From positions 1 through 36,344 of the forward strand of contig JBDTVG010000257.1 in the NCBI GenBank assembly GCA_040007395.1: a stretch of 36,344 bases of DNA. The letters are read 5' to 3'. Under the pieces are notes generated by a model. It saw only the letters and a list, made by a program, of their open reading frames with translations. It made no database searches and was not told the origin of the DNA. A program made the position numbers and the translations under genes. The DNA comes from DATGFK01 sp040007395. GTDB lineage: Bacteria; Chloroflexota; Anaerolineae; Aggregatilineales; UBA2796. Every line of letters begins with the position of its first letter. Position 1 is the first letter of the stretch. Shown here one piece after another: positions 17,812 to 25,900 of this stretch.

Positions 17812-18024
17812 TTATATCTTTGTGGATAGGATAAGATCTACAAATTTTGGTTGATTCTCTGGCGATATGTGTTCGTCTCGCAATGTCTCCAGTACGTCTT
17901 TAAGATTGATCCGCAACTCATCCAATGTCGCACCGATACTATGTGCTCCCGGCACATCAGGGACGATGCCTACATACAACTGCGTTTCGGTATCAAATTC
18001 GATATAAGCGGTAAAGGTTCGCAT
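17812..18024 (-). CDS. HicB-like antitoxin protein without HicA partner
   Basis: A 70-residue HicB/UPF0150-type protein: the sequence EFDTETQLYVGIVPDVPGAHSIG is the RNase H-like HicB core with the catalytic region degenerate, and ATLDELRINLKDVLETL is the following helix. No HicA (about 60 residues, basic, dsRNA-binding) can be found immediately downstream or upstream, so this is an orphan or a remnant. ATG 18024; an AAAGGGAAA binding site lies upstream. It lies between the GTPase and dgt genes. Confidence 0.75.
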   Translation of the reverse strand: MRTFTAYIEFDTETQLYVGIVPDVPGAHSIGATLDELRINLKDVLETLRDEHISPENQPKFVDLILSTKI

Positions 18025-18156
18025 AGCTTATTTCCCTTTGGTATATGCTATATTCTACCAGAAATGCCTGATTGCGAAGCGGTATTATGGTATTGAAAAC
18101 GATGAAAATAATATGGCATAGTTTTGCCAACCAATCCCAACAGCGGAGAGTAACTC

Positions 18157-19308
18157 ATGATCATCAACCGCCCACAGCGTGAGGCTATCGAAGCGCAGAC
18201 CCTTGCCCCCTATGCGACCCAAAGTAGCGAGTCGCGAGGTCGCCGCTACCCCGAAGACGAAGATGCCTACCGTACCGCCTTTCAGAAAGATCGTGACCGA
18301 ATCCTGCACACAACGGCGTTCCGGCGGTTGGAATACAAGACTCAGGTCTTCGTCAACTATGAGGGCGACTACTACCGCACGCGGTTGACGCATACGCTTG
18401 AAGTCGCGCAGATCGGGCGCAGTATAGCGGCTGCCCTCGGCGCGAACGCCGATCTTGTGGAGGGCATTTGCCTATCGCATGATCTCGGTCACTCCCCATT
18501 CGGACACGCGGGCGAACATATCCTGAACGAACTGATGCGTGATCACGGTGGATTCGATCACAACCGCCAGACCTATCGCATCGTGACCGAACTTGAGGAA
18601 CGTTATCCCGGCTTTCCCGGCCTAAACCTGACTCATGAACTACTCGAAGGGATCGTTAAGCACGAGTCACGCTATGATATTTCGTCCAGCGAAGGCTACG
18701 ATCCAACGACACGCGGCAGCCTCGAAGCGCAGATCGCCAATATAGCTGATGAACTGGCCTACAATGCTCACGATCTGGACGACGGATTGCGGGCTGGGCT
18801 TCTCACGCACGATCAGCTTGACGGTTTAGAAATTTGGCAACTGCTTAAGGAGAGCATCGGCTGGGATGGCTTGCACTTTGACGACATGATCCGCCACCAA
18901 CTAATCCGCCGCATGACCGGGCTGGAGATCAACGATGTGGTTGAAAAAACCGATAAGCGCCTGACCGAAACCGATGTGCAGTCGGTGGCGGCGTTACAGC
19001 ATCTGGCTAGCAATGTGATCTGCAATTCGCAGCCGTTCGAGCGTATGAATCATCAGTTGAAGGATTTTCTGTTTGACCAGATGTATCGCCACTACCGAGT
19101 CGCCCGCATGAGCGAAAAAGCCTATCGCTATGTGCGCGAGATCTTCATGGCCTACACTCGCGAACCCGCCCAACTGCCCCCCGAAGTCCAGAGCCGCGTC
19201 GAAGTACGCGGGCTGCACCGCAGTGTTGCGGATTACATCGCTGGAATGACAGATCGCTACGCGCTGATGGAATGGCAGCGCCTATTCGATCCCTTCACCC
19301 GCCCCTGA
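18157..19308 (+). CDS. dgt: Deoxyguanosinetriphosphate triphosphohydrolase-like protein (dNTPase)
   Basis: A 383-residue HD-domain dNTP triphosphohydrolase. The HD metal site is visible: H in RLTHTLEVAQIGRSIA and the HD pair in CLSHDLGHSPFGHAGE; the FRRLEYKTQVF motif and NIADELAYNAHDLDDGLRAG complete the family pattern. It hydrolyses dNTPs to nucleosides and triphosphate, lowering the dNTP pool; some relatives restrict phage. ATG 18157 follows GGAGAG with suitable spacing. Length matches the short Dgt type (no C-terminal extension). Confidence 0.93.
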   Translation: MIINRPQREAIEAQTLAPYATQSSESRGRRYPEDEDAYRTAFQKDRDRILHTTAFRRLEYKTQVFVNYEGDYYRTRLTHTLEVAQIGRSIAAALGANADLVEGICLSHDLGHSPFGHAGEHILNELMRDHGGFDHNRQTYRIVTELEERYPGFPGLNLTHELLEGIVKHESRYDISSSEGYDPTTRGSLEAQIANIADELAYNAHDLDDGLRAGLLTHDQLDGLEIWQLLKESIGWDGLHFDDMIRHQLIRRMTGLEINDVVEKTDKRLTETDVQSVAALQHLASNVICNSQPFERMNHQLKDFLFDQMYRHYRVARMSEKAYRYVREIFMAYTREPAQLPPEVQSRVEVRGLHRSVADYIAGMTDRYALMEWQRLFDPFTRP

Positions 19309-19468
19309 ACCCTATTTCCAGTCAACCCACTGATTCCCCTACGTATGGGTGGTGATCCAGTATCGAAGGCATTTTAGGAAAATTATAGGACGCAGGTAAG
19401 TTCCATCGATTTGCGTTAGGCGTTATAATTCAGAGAATAAGAATCGTTGATAACAATTGGGCAGAATA

Positions 19469-20131
19469 ATGATTCCAGTCAACATCACACTCCAATATCT
19501 AAATAACGGTGTTAAAGATTCTCGAAGGATAAAACTCTCTCTGGATGCTTATGTGAGGGATACAATCTTCAAGCTGGTAAATGATCTGCACTTGCCTACT
19601 ACCAACGATCAAGAGGCGCTCACCTACCATTTAATCCGGCAGCATCAAATTCTCGACGGGAATTTGACGCTTCTTGAAGTCCAAGTACAAGAAGGGGATA
19701 TTTTACAACTCACTCTTCTGGATCGTAATGCAACCGTCGGAAATACTGTCACGGGAGCCGTACTCGCCCGAATGGGTGGCAAAGCTGGCGGCGCTCCACT
19801 GCCTATTTCGGCGGCGTTGTTTGACAGTGCCGGGCGAAGATATGACCTGCGCCATTCACGAGCATTGATCGGACGCGCCGATACAAAGCTCGGTTATCCG
19901 CCTGAATCCCTTGACGCTGACCTGACTGAGGTTGATCCCGGCAAAACCGTCTCCCGTCCGCACGCGCTGATCGTGTTTAACAATGGCGAGTTTACGATTC
20001 GTGACCTGTACAGCCAACGCGGGTTAATGCTCAATGGGGAGCGCGTTTCACCGAGTAAAGCCGCCATGCTCCAAGACGGTGACTCGCTGACTTTGGGTGA
20101 TGTCAGTGTCCAGTTCCGCTGCGAAACCTGA
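19469..20131 (+). CDS. Ubiquitin-like plus FHA domain protein
   Basis: A 220-residue cytoplasmic protein from ATG 19469. Residues 1-90 look like a ubiquitin-like/YukD-type fold (VNITLQYLNNG, GNLTLLEVQVQEGDILQLTLL). After a glycine-rich linker (GGKAGG) comes a FHA domain with its phosphothreonine-binding residues: LIGR at about 130, SRPH with the key S and H, and NG in RGLMLNGERV. FHA binds phosphothreonine on partners, so this may read the TerY-P kinase output. An upstream TTG (19457) would add four residues; neither start has a strong binding site. Its stop is 66 bases from the SPFH gene. Confidence 0.8.
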   Translation: MIPVNITLQYLNNGVKDSRRIKLSLDAYVRDTIFKLVNDLHLPTTNDQEALTYHLIRQHQILDGNLTLLEVQVQEGDILQLTLLDRNATVGNTVTGAVLARMGGKAGGAPLPISAALFDSAGRRYDLRHSRALIGRADTKLGYPPESLDADLTEVDPGKTVSRPHALIVFNNGEFTIRDLYSQRGLMLNGERVSPSKAAMLQDGDSLTLGDVSVQFRCET

Positions 20132-20197
20132 AACTACCCCAACAATGATCTCAGAAATCTCGCGACGATCTTGTACTGAAAAGAAAGTGTGACGACC

Positions 20198-21010
20198 ATG
20201 AATCAGTTAAACCAGATATTTGGCTCCTCCGCCATCATCATTGTAATTTTACTGCTGCTGGTTTTGGTGCGTTCGATCCGCGTCGCGCAGGAGTATGAAC
20301 GCGCCGTGATCTTTGCGCTGGGGCGTGTGACCCGCCGTCCACGTGGGCCGGGACTGTTTATCGTTTGGCCTTGGGAACGGGCGCAAAAACTGGATATTCG
20401 CGTCGTCACGATGGCAATTCAGCCACAAGATTGCATCACCAAAGATAACGTGACGGTTCGTATTGATGCAGTGGCCTACTTCAAGGTTGTGGACGCAGTG
20501 CAAGCATTGGTCGCCGTCAAGGATTACATGCTAGCGACTTTGCAGATCTCGCAAACGACCCTTCGCAGTGTGATCGGGCAGGTGGAACTTGACGAACTGC
20601 TGGCGCACCGCGATGCCATCAATGGGCGTATTCAGGAAATTATCGATAGCCAGACGGAACATTGGGGCATCAAGATCCAAGTCGTCGAGATCAAAGACTT
20701 GAATCTCCCCGAATCAATGCAGCGGGCGATGGCGAAACAGGCCGAAGCCGAGCGCGAAAAGCGTGCCAAGCTGATCCATGCTCAGGGCGAACTCGCGGCT
20801 GCCGAAGAACTAGCTCAGGCTGCCGTGCTCATGTCCCGCGACCCGGCGGCGTTGCAACTACGCTATCTACAAACGCTGACCGAAATCTCCATCGAGAAGA
20901 ACTCAACGATCATCTTCCCGATGCCGATAGATTTGCTTGAGGTCTTTAGCGCCTTGAAGCACAATTTACAAGCCAACACTGCACGAAACACCGACGGCGA
21001 TCACAGCTAG
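20198..21010 (+). CDS. SPFH/slipin (stomatin-like) membrane protein
   Basis: A 270-residue slipin. An N-terminal membrane anchor (SSAIIIVILLLLVLVRSI) is followed by the SPFH core: VIFALGRVTRRPRGPGLFIVWPW, DCITKDNVTVRIDAVAYFKV and NGRIQEIID. The C-terminal part (AMAKQAEAEREKRAKLIHAQGE) is the oligomerisation helix. Such proteins form large membrane rings and microdomains; bacterial slipins usually pair with a NfeD protein, but none is seen next to it. I chose ATG 20198 because AAAGAAAG lies about ten bases upstream; GTG 20189 would add three residues. Same strand as the FHA gene, so probably one operon. Confidence 0.85.
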   Translation: MNQLNQIFGSSAIIIVILLLLVLVRSIRVAQEYERAVIFALGRVTRRPRGPGLFIVWPWERAQKLDIRVVTMAIQPQDCITKDNVTVRIDAVAYFKVVDAVQALVAVKDYMLATLQISQTTLRSVIGQVELDELLAHRDAINGRIQEIIDSQTEHWGIKIQVVEIKDLNLPESMQRAMAKQAEAEREKRAKLIHAQGELAAAEELAQAAVLMSRDPAALQLRYLQTLTEISIEKNSTIIFPMPIDLLEVFSALKHNLQANTARNTDGDHS

Positions 21011-21035
21011 CCTGAACAATACTGTATGGTAGAAC

Positions 21036-22847
21036 TTACGGTTGCTGCACAAAACGCCAATCGTGAATGGTGCGGAAGCGGCTGCTGGGATCGCTCATAA
21101 AGCCCAATTGGATTCCGGCTAAGCGGCTATCTGCACCATAGAAGTACACCGGATAGTACAACAGCAGCGCGGCGGCTCGATCACAAAACAGCTTTTGAAA
21201 GTTGTGATACAGTTCCGCACGATACACCCCATTAACTTCACGCCGCGCCGCCTCAACCATTTCGCTCAGGCGGCGCTCATTCATGCCACCGAAGTTCAAG
21301 CCACCATCGGCGGGGATTTGCCGCCACAGGCTGTAGGGATCAGGGTCGGCACTGGGGGCAAGATCGAGTTCGACGAGCGCTGCGTCGAAATTGCCAGCGG
21401 TCAAGCGTTCCTTGAAAGTCAACGGATCGACAACTACAGTGTTGACCTGAACGCCTAGCGCTGTCCATGTTTTCGCAATGTCCGTCGCCATACCTGCCAA
21501 CGCCGGGTCATTGCTGGTCAACAACTGGAATTGAAATGTTGTGGGTGCAGCGGGAGCCGCCGGAGGCGCAGCATCGGCAGTGGCGTTAGACGTAGCGGCA
21601 GCAGTCGCGGCGGCAAGTTGCACAGGCTGGGCTTGCACCTGACTCAACAATGTTTTTGCTGCGTTCGGATCTTTCGGATCGTAGCTCGGACAGCTAACGC
21701 CCTTTGTATATGCCCACGAACTCGGCAGAATCGGGTTATCGGCAACAACCGCCCGCCCCGCCAAATATTTGTTGACCAATGCCGCCCGATCCACACTACG
21801 CGCCAATGCCTGACGCATCCGAAAATCGCGAAAGAAGTTCACTTCGTCGCGCTGCCAGTTGTAGACTACCGCACCAAAAGCCGGAGGGTAGGCGGAATAG
21901 GTATTTAGCTGGGTCAAGGCGGCGGTTTGCTGCAAAATATCGGCAGGCAGTTGGCTTACAGTGTTTACATCGCCGCGCTGGAAAGCCGCAATAGCATCGT
22001 TAAATGACGGTTCGCAGTGAAACACGATCTGGCGCAGGGCATAGCCATCTTTGCCTTCGGGACGCTGATTGTAGGTCGCGGCGAAACGTAATCGCACGCC
22101 TGTAATCTGGCTGCTACTACCGATCAGTCCGTCGAATTGGTATGGCCCCGTACCAATCGGTGACAGGTTGAATGGGTGTGAGGAGAGATGCGAAGCGGGC
22201 GTGCCTTTCAGCGCATGTTCCGGCAAAATCCCAATTCGCAGGTAATCGGGGAAAGCTGCTAACGGCTGTGCCAATGTGAAGCGAACGGTGTGTTCGTCAA
22301 TCGCTTCGACCTCAACCGTCTGCCAAAAATTGCGAAGATCGGTGCGACCTGTGAACCCGGCATCCTGCATCAGATTGATGGTGAAAATGACATCGGCGCT
22401 GGTGAAAGGTAAGCCATCTTGCCACAAGACATCGGTTCGCAGCTTGACCGCGTAGATCAGCCCATCCCTCGAGACAGCAGGCGGAGCTGCCGCCAGATCG
22501 GGAACCGCCGAGCCGTGAGCATCGGTGGTCATCAAGCCTTCAAAGATCAACGAGGTGACATCCAGATCGGCCTGATTATAGCCTGCGAGTAACGGGTTCA
22601 ACTTTTTGATACAGCCGACCAGCGCTTCATTTAAGGCGGATGTGTCCAACTGCTGAAAAGGAATTGTCGGAGCCGGAGTAAGCGTAGGCAGCAGCGTTGC
22701 TGTTGCCGGGATTACTTGAATGACTTGTGCCGCTGTGGCTGTGGTGACAGCGGGCAAATCCACAGTGGGGCGGGTCGCAAGCACCAAACCCAGCAAGATA
22801 ACCGCCGCCAGAAGGGCTAGTGCCGGACCACGATAACCTTTTAGCAT
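21036..22847 (-). CDS. Second ABC-type peptide substrate-binding protein, SBP_bac_5 family
   Basis: A 603-residue secreted/lipid-anchored binding protein. Residues 1-25 are a membrane segment (GPALALLAAVILLGLVLAT). The mature part has family motifs: LVGCIKKLNPLLAGYN, SLIFEGLMTTDAHG, YAVKLRTDVLWQDGLPFTSADV and a C-terminal fold. An alanine/proline-rich insert (about 385-415; QPVQLAAATAAATSNATADA) is unusual and may be a linker. ATG 22847 with GGAGA upstream. No permease or ATPase gene is near, so it depends on a transporter encoded elsewhere. A terminator-like hairpin separates it from secG. Confidence 0.88.
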   Translation of the reverse strand: MLKGYRGPALALLAAVILLGLVLATRPTVDLPAVTTATAAQVIQVIPATATLLPTLTPAPTIPFQQLDTSALNEALVGCIKKLNPLLAGYNQADLDVTSLIFEGLMTTDAHGSAVPDLAAAPPAVSRDGLIYAVKLRTDVLWQDGLPFTSADVIFTINLMQDAGFTGRTDLRNFWQTVEVEAIDEHTVRFTLAQPLAAFPDYLRIGILPEHALKGTPASHLSSHPFNLSPIGTGPYQFDGLIGSSSQITGVRLRFAATYNQRPEGKDGYALRQIVFHCEPSFNDAIAAFQRGDVNTVSQLPADILQQTAALTQLNTYSAYPPAFGAVVYNWQRDEVNFFRDFRMRQALARSVDRAALVNKYLAGRAVVADNPILPSSWAYTKGVSCPSYDPKDPNAAKTLLSQVQAQPVQLAAATAAATSNATADAAPPAAPAAPTTFQFQLLTSNDPALAGMATDIAKTWTALGVQVNTVVVDPLTFKERLTAGNFDAALVELDLAPSADPDPYSLWRQIPADGGLNFGGMNERRLSEMVEAARREVNGVYRAELYHNFQKLFCDRAAALLLYYPVYFYGADSRLAGIQLGFMSDPSSRFRTIHDWRFVQQP

Positions 22848-22862
22848 TGGTCAGAGTCTCCT

Positions 22863-22900
22863 AAAAACGCAAAAGGTGTTCCGCATCAGCGCAGAACACC
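22863..22900 (-). terminator. Rho-independent terminator of secG (minus strand)
   Basis: Reading the minus strand, a 7-bp stem (GGTGTTC/GAACACC; plus-strand 22875-22881 and 22894-22900) is followed by TTTTGCGTTTTT (plus 22863-22874 is A-rich). This would end the secG transcript before the downstream binding-protein gene. Confidence 0.7.
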
Positions 22901-22981
22901 CCCTAAAATGTCGCACGGTGAACAATATGTATAATGACGTTGCCAGACTGAACTGCAAAACTAAACAACAATACGCTTAGC

Positions 22982-23224
22982 TTAGGAAGGCTGGAGCATC
23001 AGTTGGAGCACAGAATTGATCATGAACAAGGCCGCCAGAATGATCGTAATCTGGAACAGGGTGCGTTCTAGCCCCCGGCGTGTCTTGGTGATGCCCATAC
23101 CGGAGTCGCCGCCGCCGAATAGACTGCCGAGTCCCTGTCCGCGTGCCTGCAAAATGATCACCACAATGAGCGCGATGGCGATGATCACCTGAATAATCTG
23201 TAAAGCTGTTTGAAGCGTAGCCAT
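22982..23224 (-). CDS. secG: Preprotein translocase subunit SecG
   Basis: An 80-residue protein with two membrane helices (ALQIIQVIIAIALIVVIILQ and FQITIILAALFMINSVLQLML) joined by the loop typical of SecG (GSLFGGGDSGMGITKTRRGLERTL). It is part of the SecYEG channel and helps polypeptides pass the membrane. Start is ATG 23224, where translation of MATLQTALQ begins with AAAGGGAAA about nine bases upstream; a longer frame to 23278 has no binding site and is not SecG-like. It has its own terminator downstream. Confidence 0.92.
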   Translation of the reverse strand: MATLQTALQIIQVIIAIALIVVIILQARGQGLGSLFGGGDSGMGITKTRRGLERTLFQITIILAALFMINSVLQLMLQPS

Positions 23225-23553
23225 GTAAATTATTTCCCTTTGGACTGTATGACGCGCCGAATTATAGCACGCAACCACCTAGACGCAAGGGAGAGTCGCG
23301 GAAATGTAGGGCGATCGCATGAAAATTACCCACACGGCGATCAGAGATAGGACGACGGACAACGCAAGCGGTTGTCCCTACACAATATCAGTTGGACGTA
23401 GGGGTCGGGCAAGCCCTGTCCGGTTGAAACCCCTACCCTTAAGCGGATGGCGGAGGCGGTGCATGACCCTAGTGAAAACGTCCTCCTTTTTCCAACGTGC
23501 ACAACTGGTTATTATCAATGGCTATTCCAATTCTAAATGTAGTGTAAGGGTTA
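23225..23553. repeat. Intergenic region with GC-rich dispersed repeat, copy 2
   Basis: This 329-base stretch between divergent secG and the S41 protease holds no gene. Bases 23,360-23,446 carry a diverged copy of the element at 2318-2385: CCCTAC (23,376-23,381), a loop with CAATA..GTT, GTAGGGG (23,398-23,404), then CCCCTAC again at about 23,430. The rest presumably contains the secG and protease promoters; no convincing -35/-10 pair was identified. Confidence 0.55.
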
Positions 23554-23556
23554 ATG

Positions 23557-25452
23557 ATGTCTGTTAAACGGTTAAGTCTTCTGTCTAGTGTGTTGTTAAT
23601 TGTGTTTAGTCTCACGGCTGGATCGGTGGCGATTACTGATGCGCAAGCACCCGGCGTAGCCCATCTCAGCGGCAAGTTCAACATCGGCTATGCGGGTTAC
23701 GATAGTTTCCCGCTGCTAGTCGGCTTGAACGATGCCAGCGGCTTACTTGGCTCCGACCCAAACTACATTGCGCCCAAAGACAAGCAGATGCTTGGCAAAT
23801 ACACGGGCAGCGCTCGTGGAGGCCAGTACACGCTCGACCTGCCGCCGGAACCCGAAGGCCGGCCATTCGATGTGACGGGCAGCGGCAAGCCGACCAACGA
23901 TTTGTTGATCTTCGATGTGCGCCTGATGAGTGATGTTGCCAGCCGGGGCTATATGGTGCCCAACGAAGATATGATCGCCGACTCGCTCAATTTAAGTGTG
24001 GATGTCGTCCTGCAAGGTGGTAAGCTGCTGGTCTGGACAGCGGATAACAAGCAGCAGTTCCCGACAGATTACGGCGCTGACAAAAAATTGTTCACTGCCG
24101 ACGATCCGCGTACTGCCTTGCCGACAGGCTGGTCGCTGGTGGATCTGGACAGCCACCCATTCAAGATCTCCGAAGATCCATCCGCAACCGTTGATCTAAC
24201 AACGACAGGCAGCGGCGGGGTCGTTAATTATCAAAAACTTAGCTGCGCCGAACTGATCCCAGCATTTCTGGATCGAGTGCAGTCCACCTATCCCTTCACT
24301 GACCTCAAGAAGATCGATTGGGCGACTCTGCGCGCCAAACTGATTCCGGCTTCGCAGACCGCCCAAACGCCCGCCGACTGCCAACGAATCATCCGTGATT
24401 TCGCCAACGCAATTCCCGATGGTCATGTCGATTATCGTTTGCCCGCGCTGCGCGACGAATATGCAGGTAGCACAGGCTTACGCATGGCAGCTACCAGTGA
24501 CGGTCAGATTGTGGCAACGGTGCTGCGTTCCGGTGGCCCCGCTGCTCAGGCAGGCATGAAACTTGGCGCATTGATCACGCAATGGGACGGCAAACCGATC
24601 AATGACGCGGCGAAAGCGGTAGAGCTACAATTCGCCAACTCAGGTACACCGGATGCGCTGCTCGAAATTCAACTGGACGAACTGCCACGCGGCCCGATGG
24701 GCAGCAAGGTGTCGGTCACGTTCCAGAACCCCGGCGAGAAAGCTCCGATTACGGCGACGCTGACCCGCGACGAGCCGAAACCCGTCAGCGGCATCGTCAC
24801 GAATCCGCCGCAAGTTGAGGATGACAAACTGCCGTCTGGCCTCGGCTACATTCGCATCGATGCCTTCGAGAGCCTATCCTCACTGCAAGACTTCGATAAA
24901 TCAGTCGATAATTTGATCGCCGCCAAAGTGCCGGGGATTATCATCGATGTGCGCTCGAATCCCGGTGGACTGTCGCAGATGTCCGATGCGATGGCGAGTC
25001 GCTTCTACGATCAAGGTTTTGTCGTGGGCAAGGAATATGCGCTCGATGGCAGATTGGTCTATCAAGATCTGGTCGATCCACGCCAACCCATTTATAAAGG
25101 GTGTGTCGCTGTGCTAGTCAATAGCAATACCGCCAGTTCGGGCGACATCTTTGCCTACACGTTCAAGGCTAGCCAGCGGGCGATCATCGTTGGCAATACG
25201 CCGTCGGCGGGTATGGCGGGAACTGTCAGCGGCGGATTCTACAATTTGCCCGACGGCGCGTTTATTCAAGTGCCAACAGGCGGCTTCTACGACGACAATA
25301 AGCAGTTAGTCGTCGAAGGTCAGGGAGTCGCGCCCGATGTGAAAGTCCCGATCACCGTTGAAAGTCTGCTCTCGCCGGAAGATGGCGTACTGGATGCGGC
25401 GGTCAAGGCCGTGACACAGTGCAGCCAACAGCCCTCCACCGCTACACCTTGA
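23557..25452 (+). CDS. S41 family (tail-specific) peptidase with PDZ domain
   Basis: About 631 residues, exported by an N-terminal signal (KRLSLLSSVLLIVFSLTAG). Residues ~30-240 are an N-terminal extension; ~245-300 a helical region as in S41 CTPs; a PDZ-like domain lies around 305-385 (VATVLRSGGPAAQAGMKLGA); the catalytic domain follows, with substrate strand VRSNPGG and the nucleophile serine in NSNTASSGDIFAYTF (about residue 527). The general-base lysine would follow downstream. It would cut proteins at the cell surface. ATG 23557 sits six bases after AAGGG; ATG 23554 is equally in frame. The stop lies 10 bases before the YcaQ-like gene, so both are in one operon. Confidence 0.85.
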   Translation: MSVKRLSLLSSVLLIVFSLTAGSVAITDAQAPGVAHLSGKFNIGYAGYDSFPLLVGLNDASGLLGSDPNYIAPKDKQMLGKYTGSARGGQYTLDLPPEPEGRPFDVTGSGKPTNDLLIFDVRLMSDVASRGYMVPNEDMIADSLNLSVDVVLQGGKLLVWTADNKQQFPTDYGADKKLFTADDPRTALPTGWSLVDLDSHPFKISEDPSATVDLTTTGSGGVVNYQKLSCAELIPAFLDRVQSTYPFTDLKKIDWATLRAKLIPASQTAQTPADCQRIIRDFANAIPDGHVDYRLPALRDEYAGSTGLRMAATSDGQIVATVLRSGGPAAQAGMKLGALITQWDGKPINDAAKAVELQFANSGTPDALLEIQLDELPRGPMGSKVSVTFQNPGEKAPITATLTRDEPKPVSGIVTNPPQVEDDKLPSGLGYIRIDAFESLSSLQDFDKSVDNLIAAKVPGIIIDVRSNPGGLSQMSDAMASRFYDQGFVVGKEYALDGRLVYQDLVDPRQPIYKGCVAVLVNSNTASSGDIFAYTFKASQRAIIVGNTPSAGMAGTVSGGFYNLPDGAFIQVPTGGFYDDNKQLVVEGQGVAPDVKVPITVESLLSPEDGVLDAAVKAVTQCSQQPSTATP

Positions 25453-25462
25453 TGGAGGCATT

Positions 25463-25900
25463 ATGCTGACTATCAATATCGATACAGCCCGCCGCTTCAT
25501 CCTCGGCAAGCAGGGTTTATGGCCCGGACGGCGTTGGCGTGGTGTCGAAGGTATCGAGCAAGCCATACATGCGGTAGAGTACTTACAGCTTGACCCGCTG
25601 CAAATCATCGCTCGTAGTCAGGACATCATGCTGCACAGTCGTGTGCTCGATTACACACCTAACCTGTGGGAGGATGTGACTTACCAGCAGCGCAAGTTCT
25701 TCGATTGGGGCGGCTGGCTAGCCGTCCGAGCGATGGACGAGCTACCGTATTGGCGCGTGGTGATGCGCCGTGAGCGCGAAAGCAACTCACGGCTCCTCGC
25801 CATAGCCCGCGATCACGCGGATGCCATTGTTGAAATGCGAACCATTTTGCACGAACGTGATGTCGTGAGTAACCGCGACTTTGCTATGGCGACGCGCACC
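25463..25900 (+). pseudogene. Interrupted YcaQ-like winged-helix protein (N-terminal ~146 residues)
   Basis: Starts at ATG 25463 with GGAGG nearby. The residues match the N-terminal half of the HTH_42/YcaQ family (crosslink-repair DNA glycosylases): GLWPGRRWRGVEGIEQAIHA, YLQLDPLQIIARSQDIMLHSR, FFDWGGWLAVRAM. The family continues after SNRDF...R with a conserved SYRG-type stretch, but here the frame changes at about 25,900 to unrelated residues (IVIIVFGFKRCTFEQ) and stops at 25,975. The remaining ~250 residues are absent, so the gene is disrupted by the element. The missing 3' half should lie beyond the right edge of the window. Confidence 0.75.
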
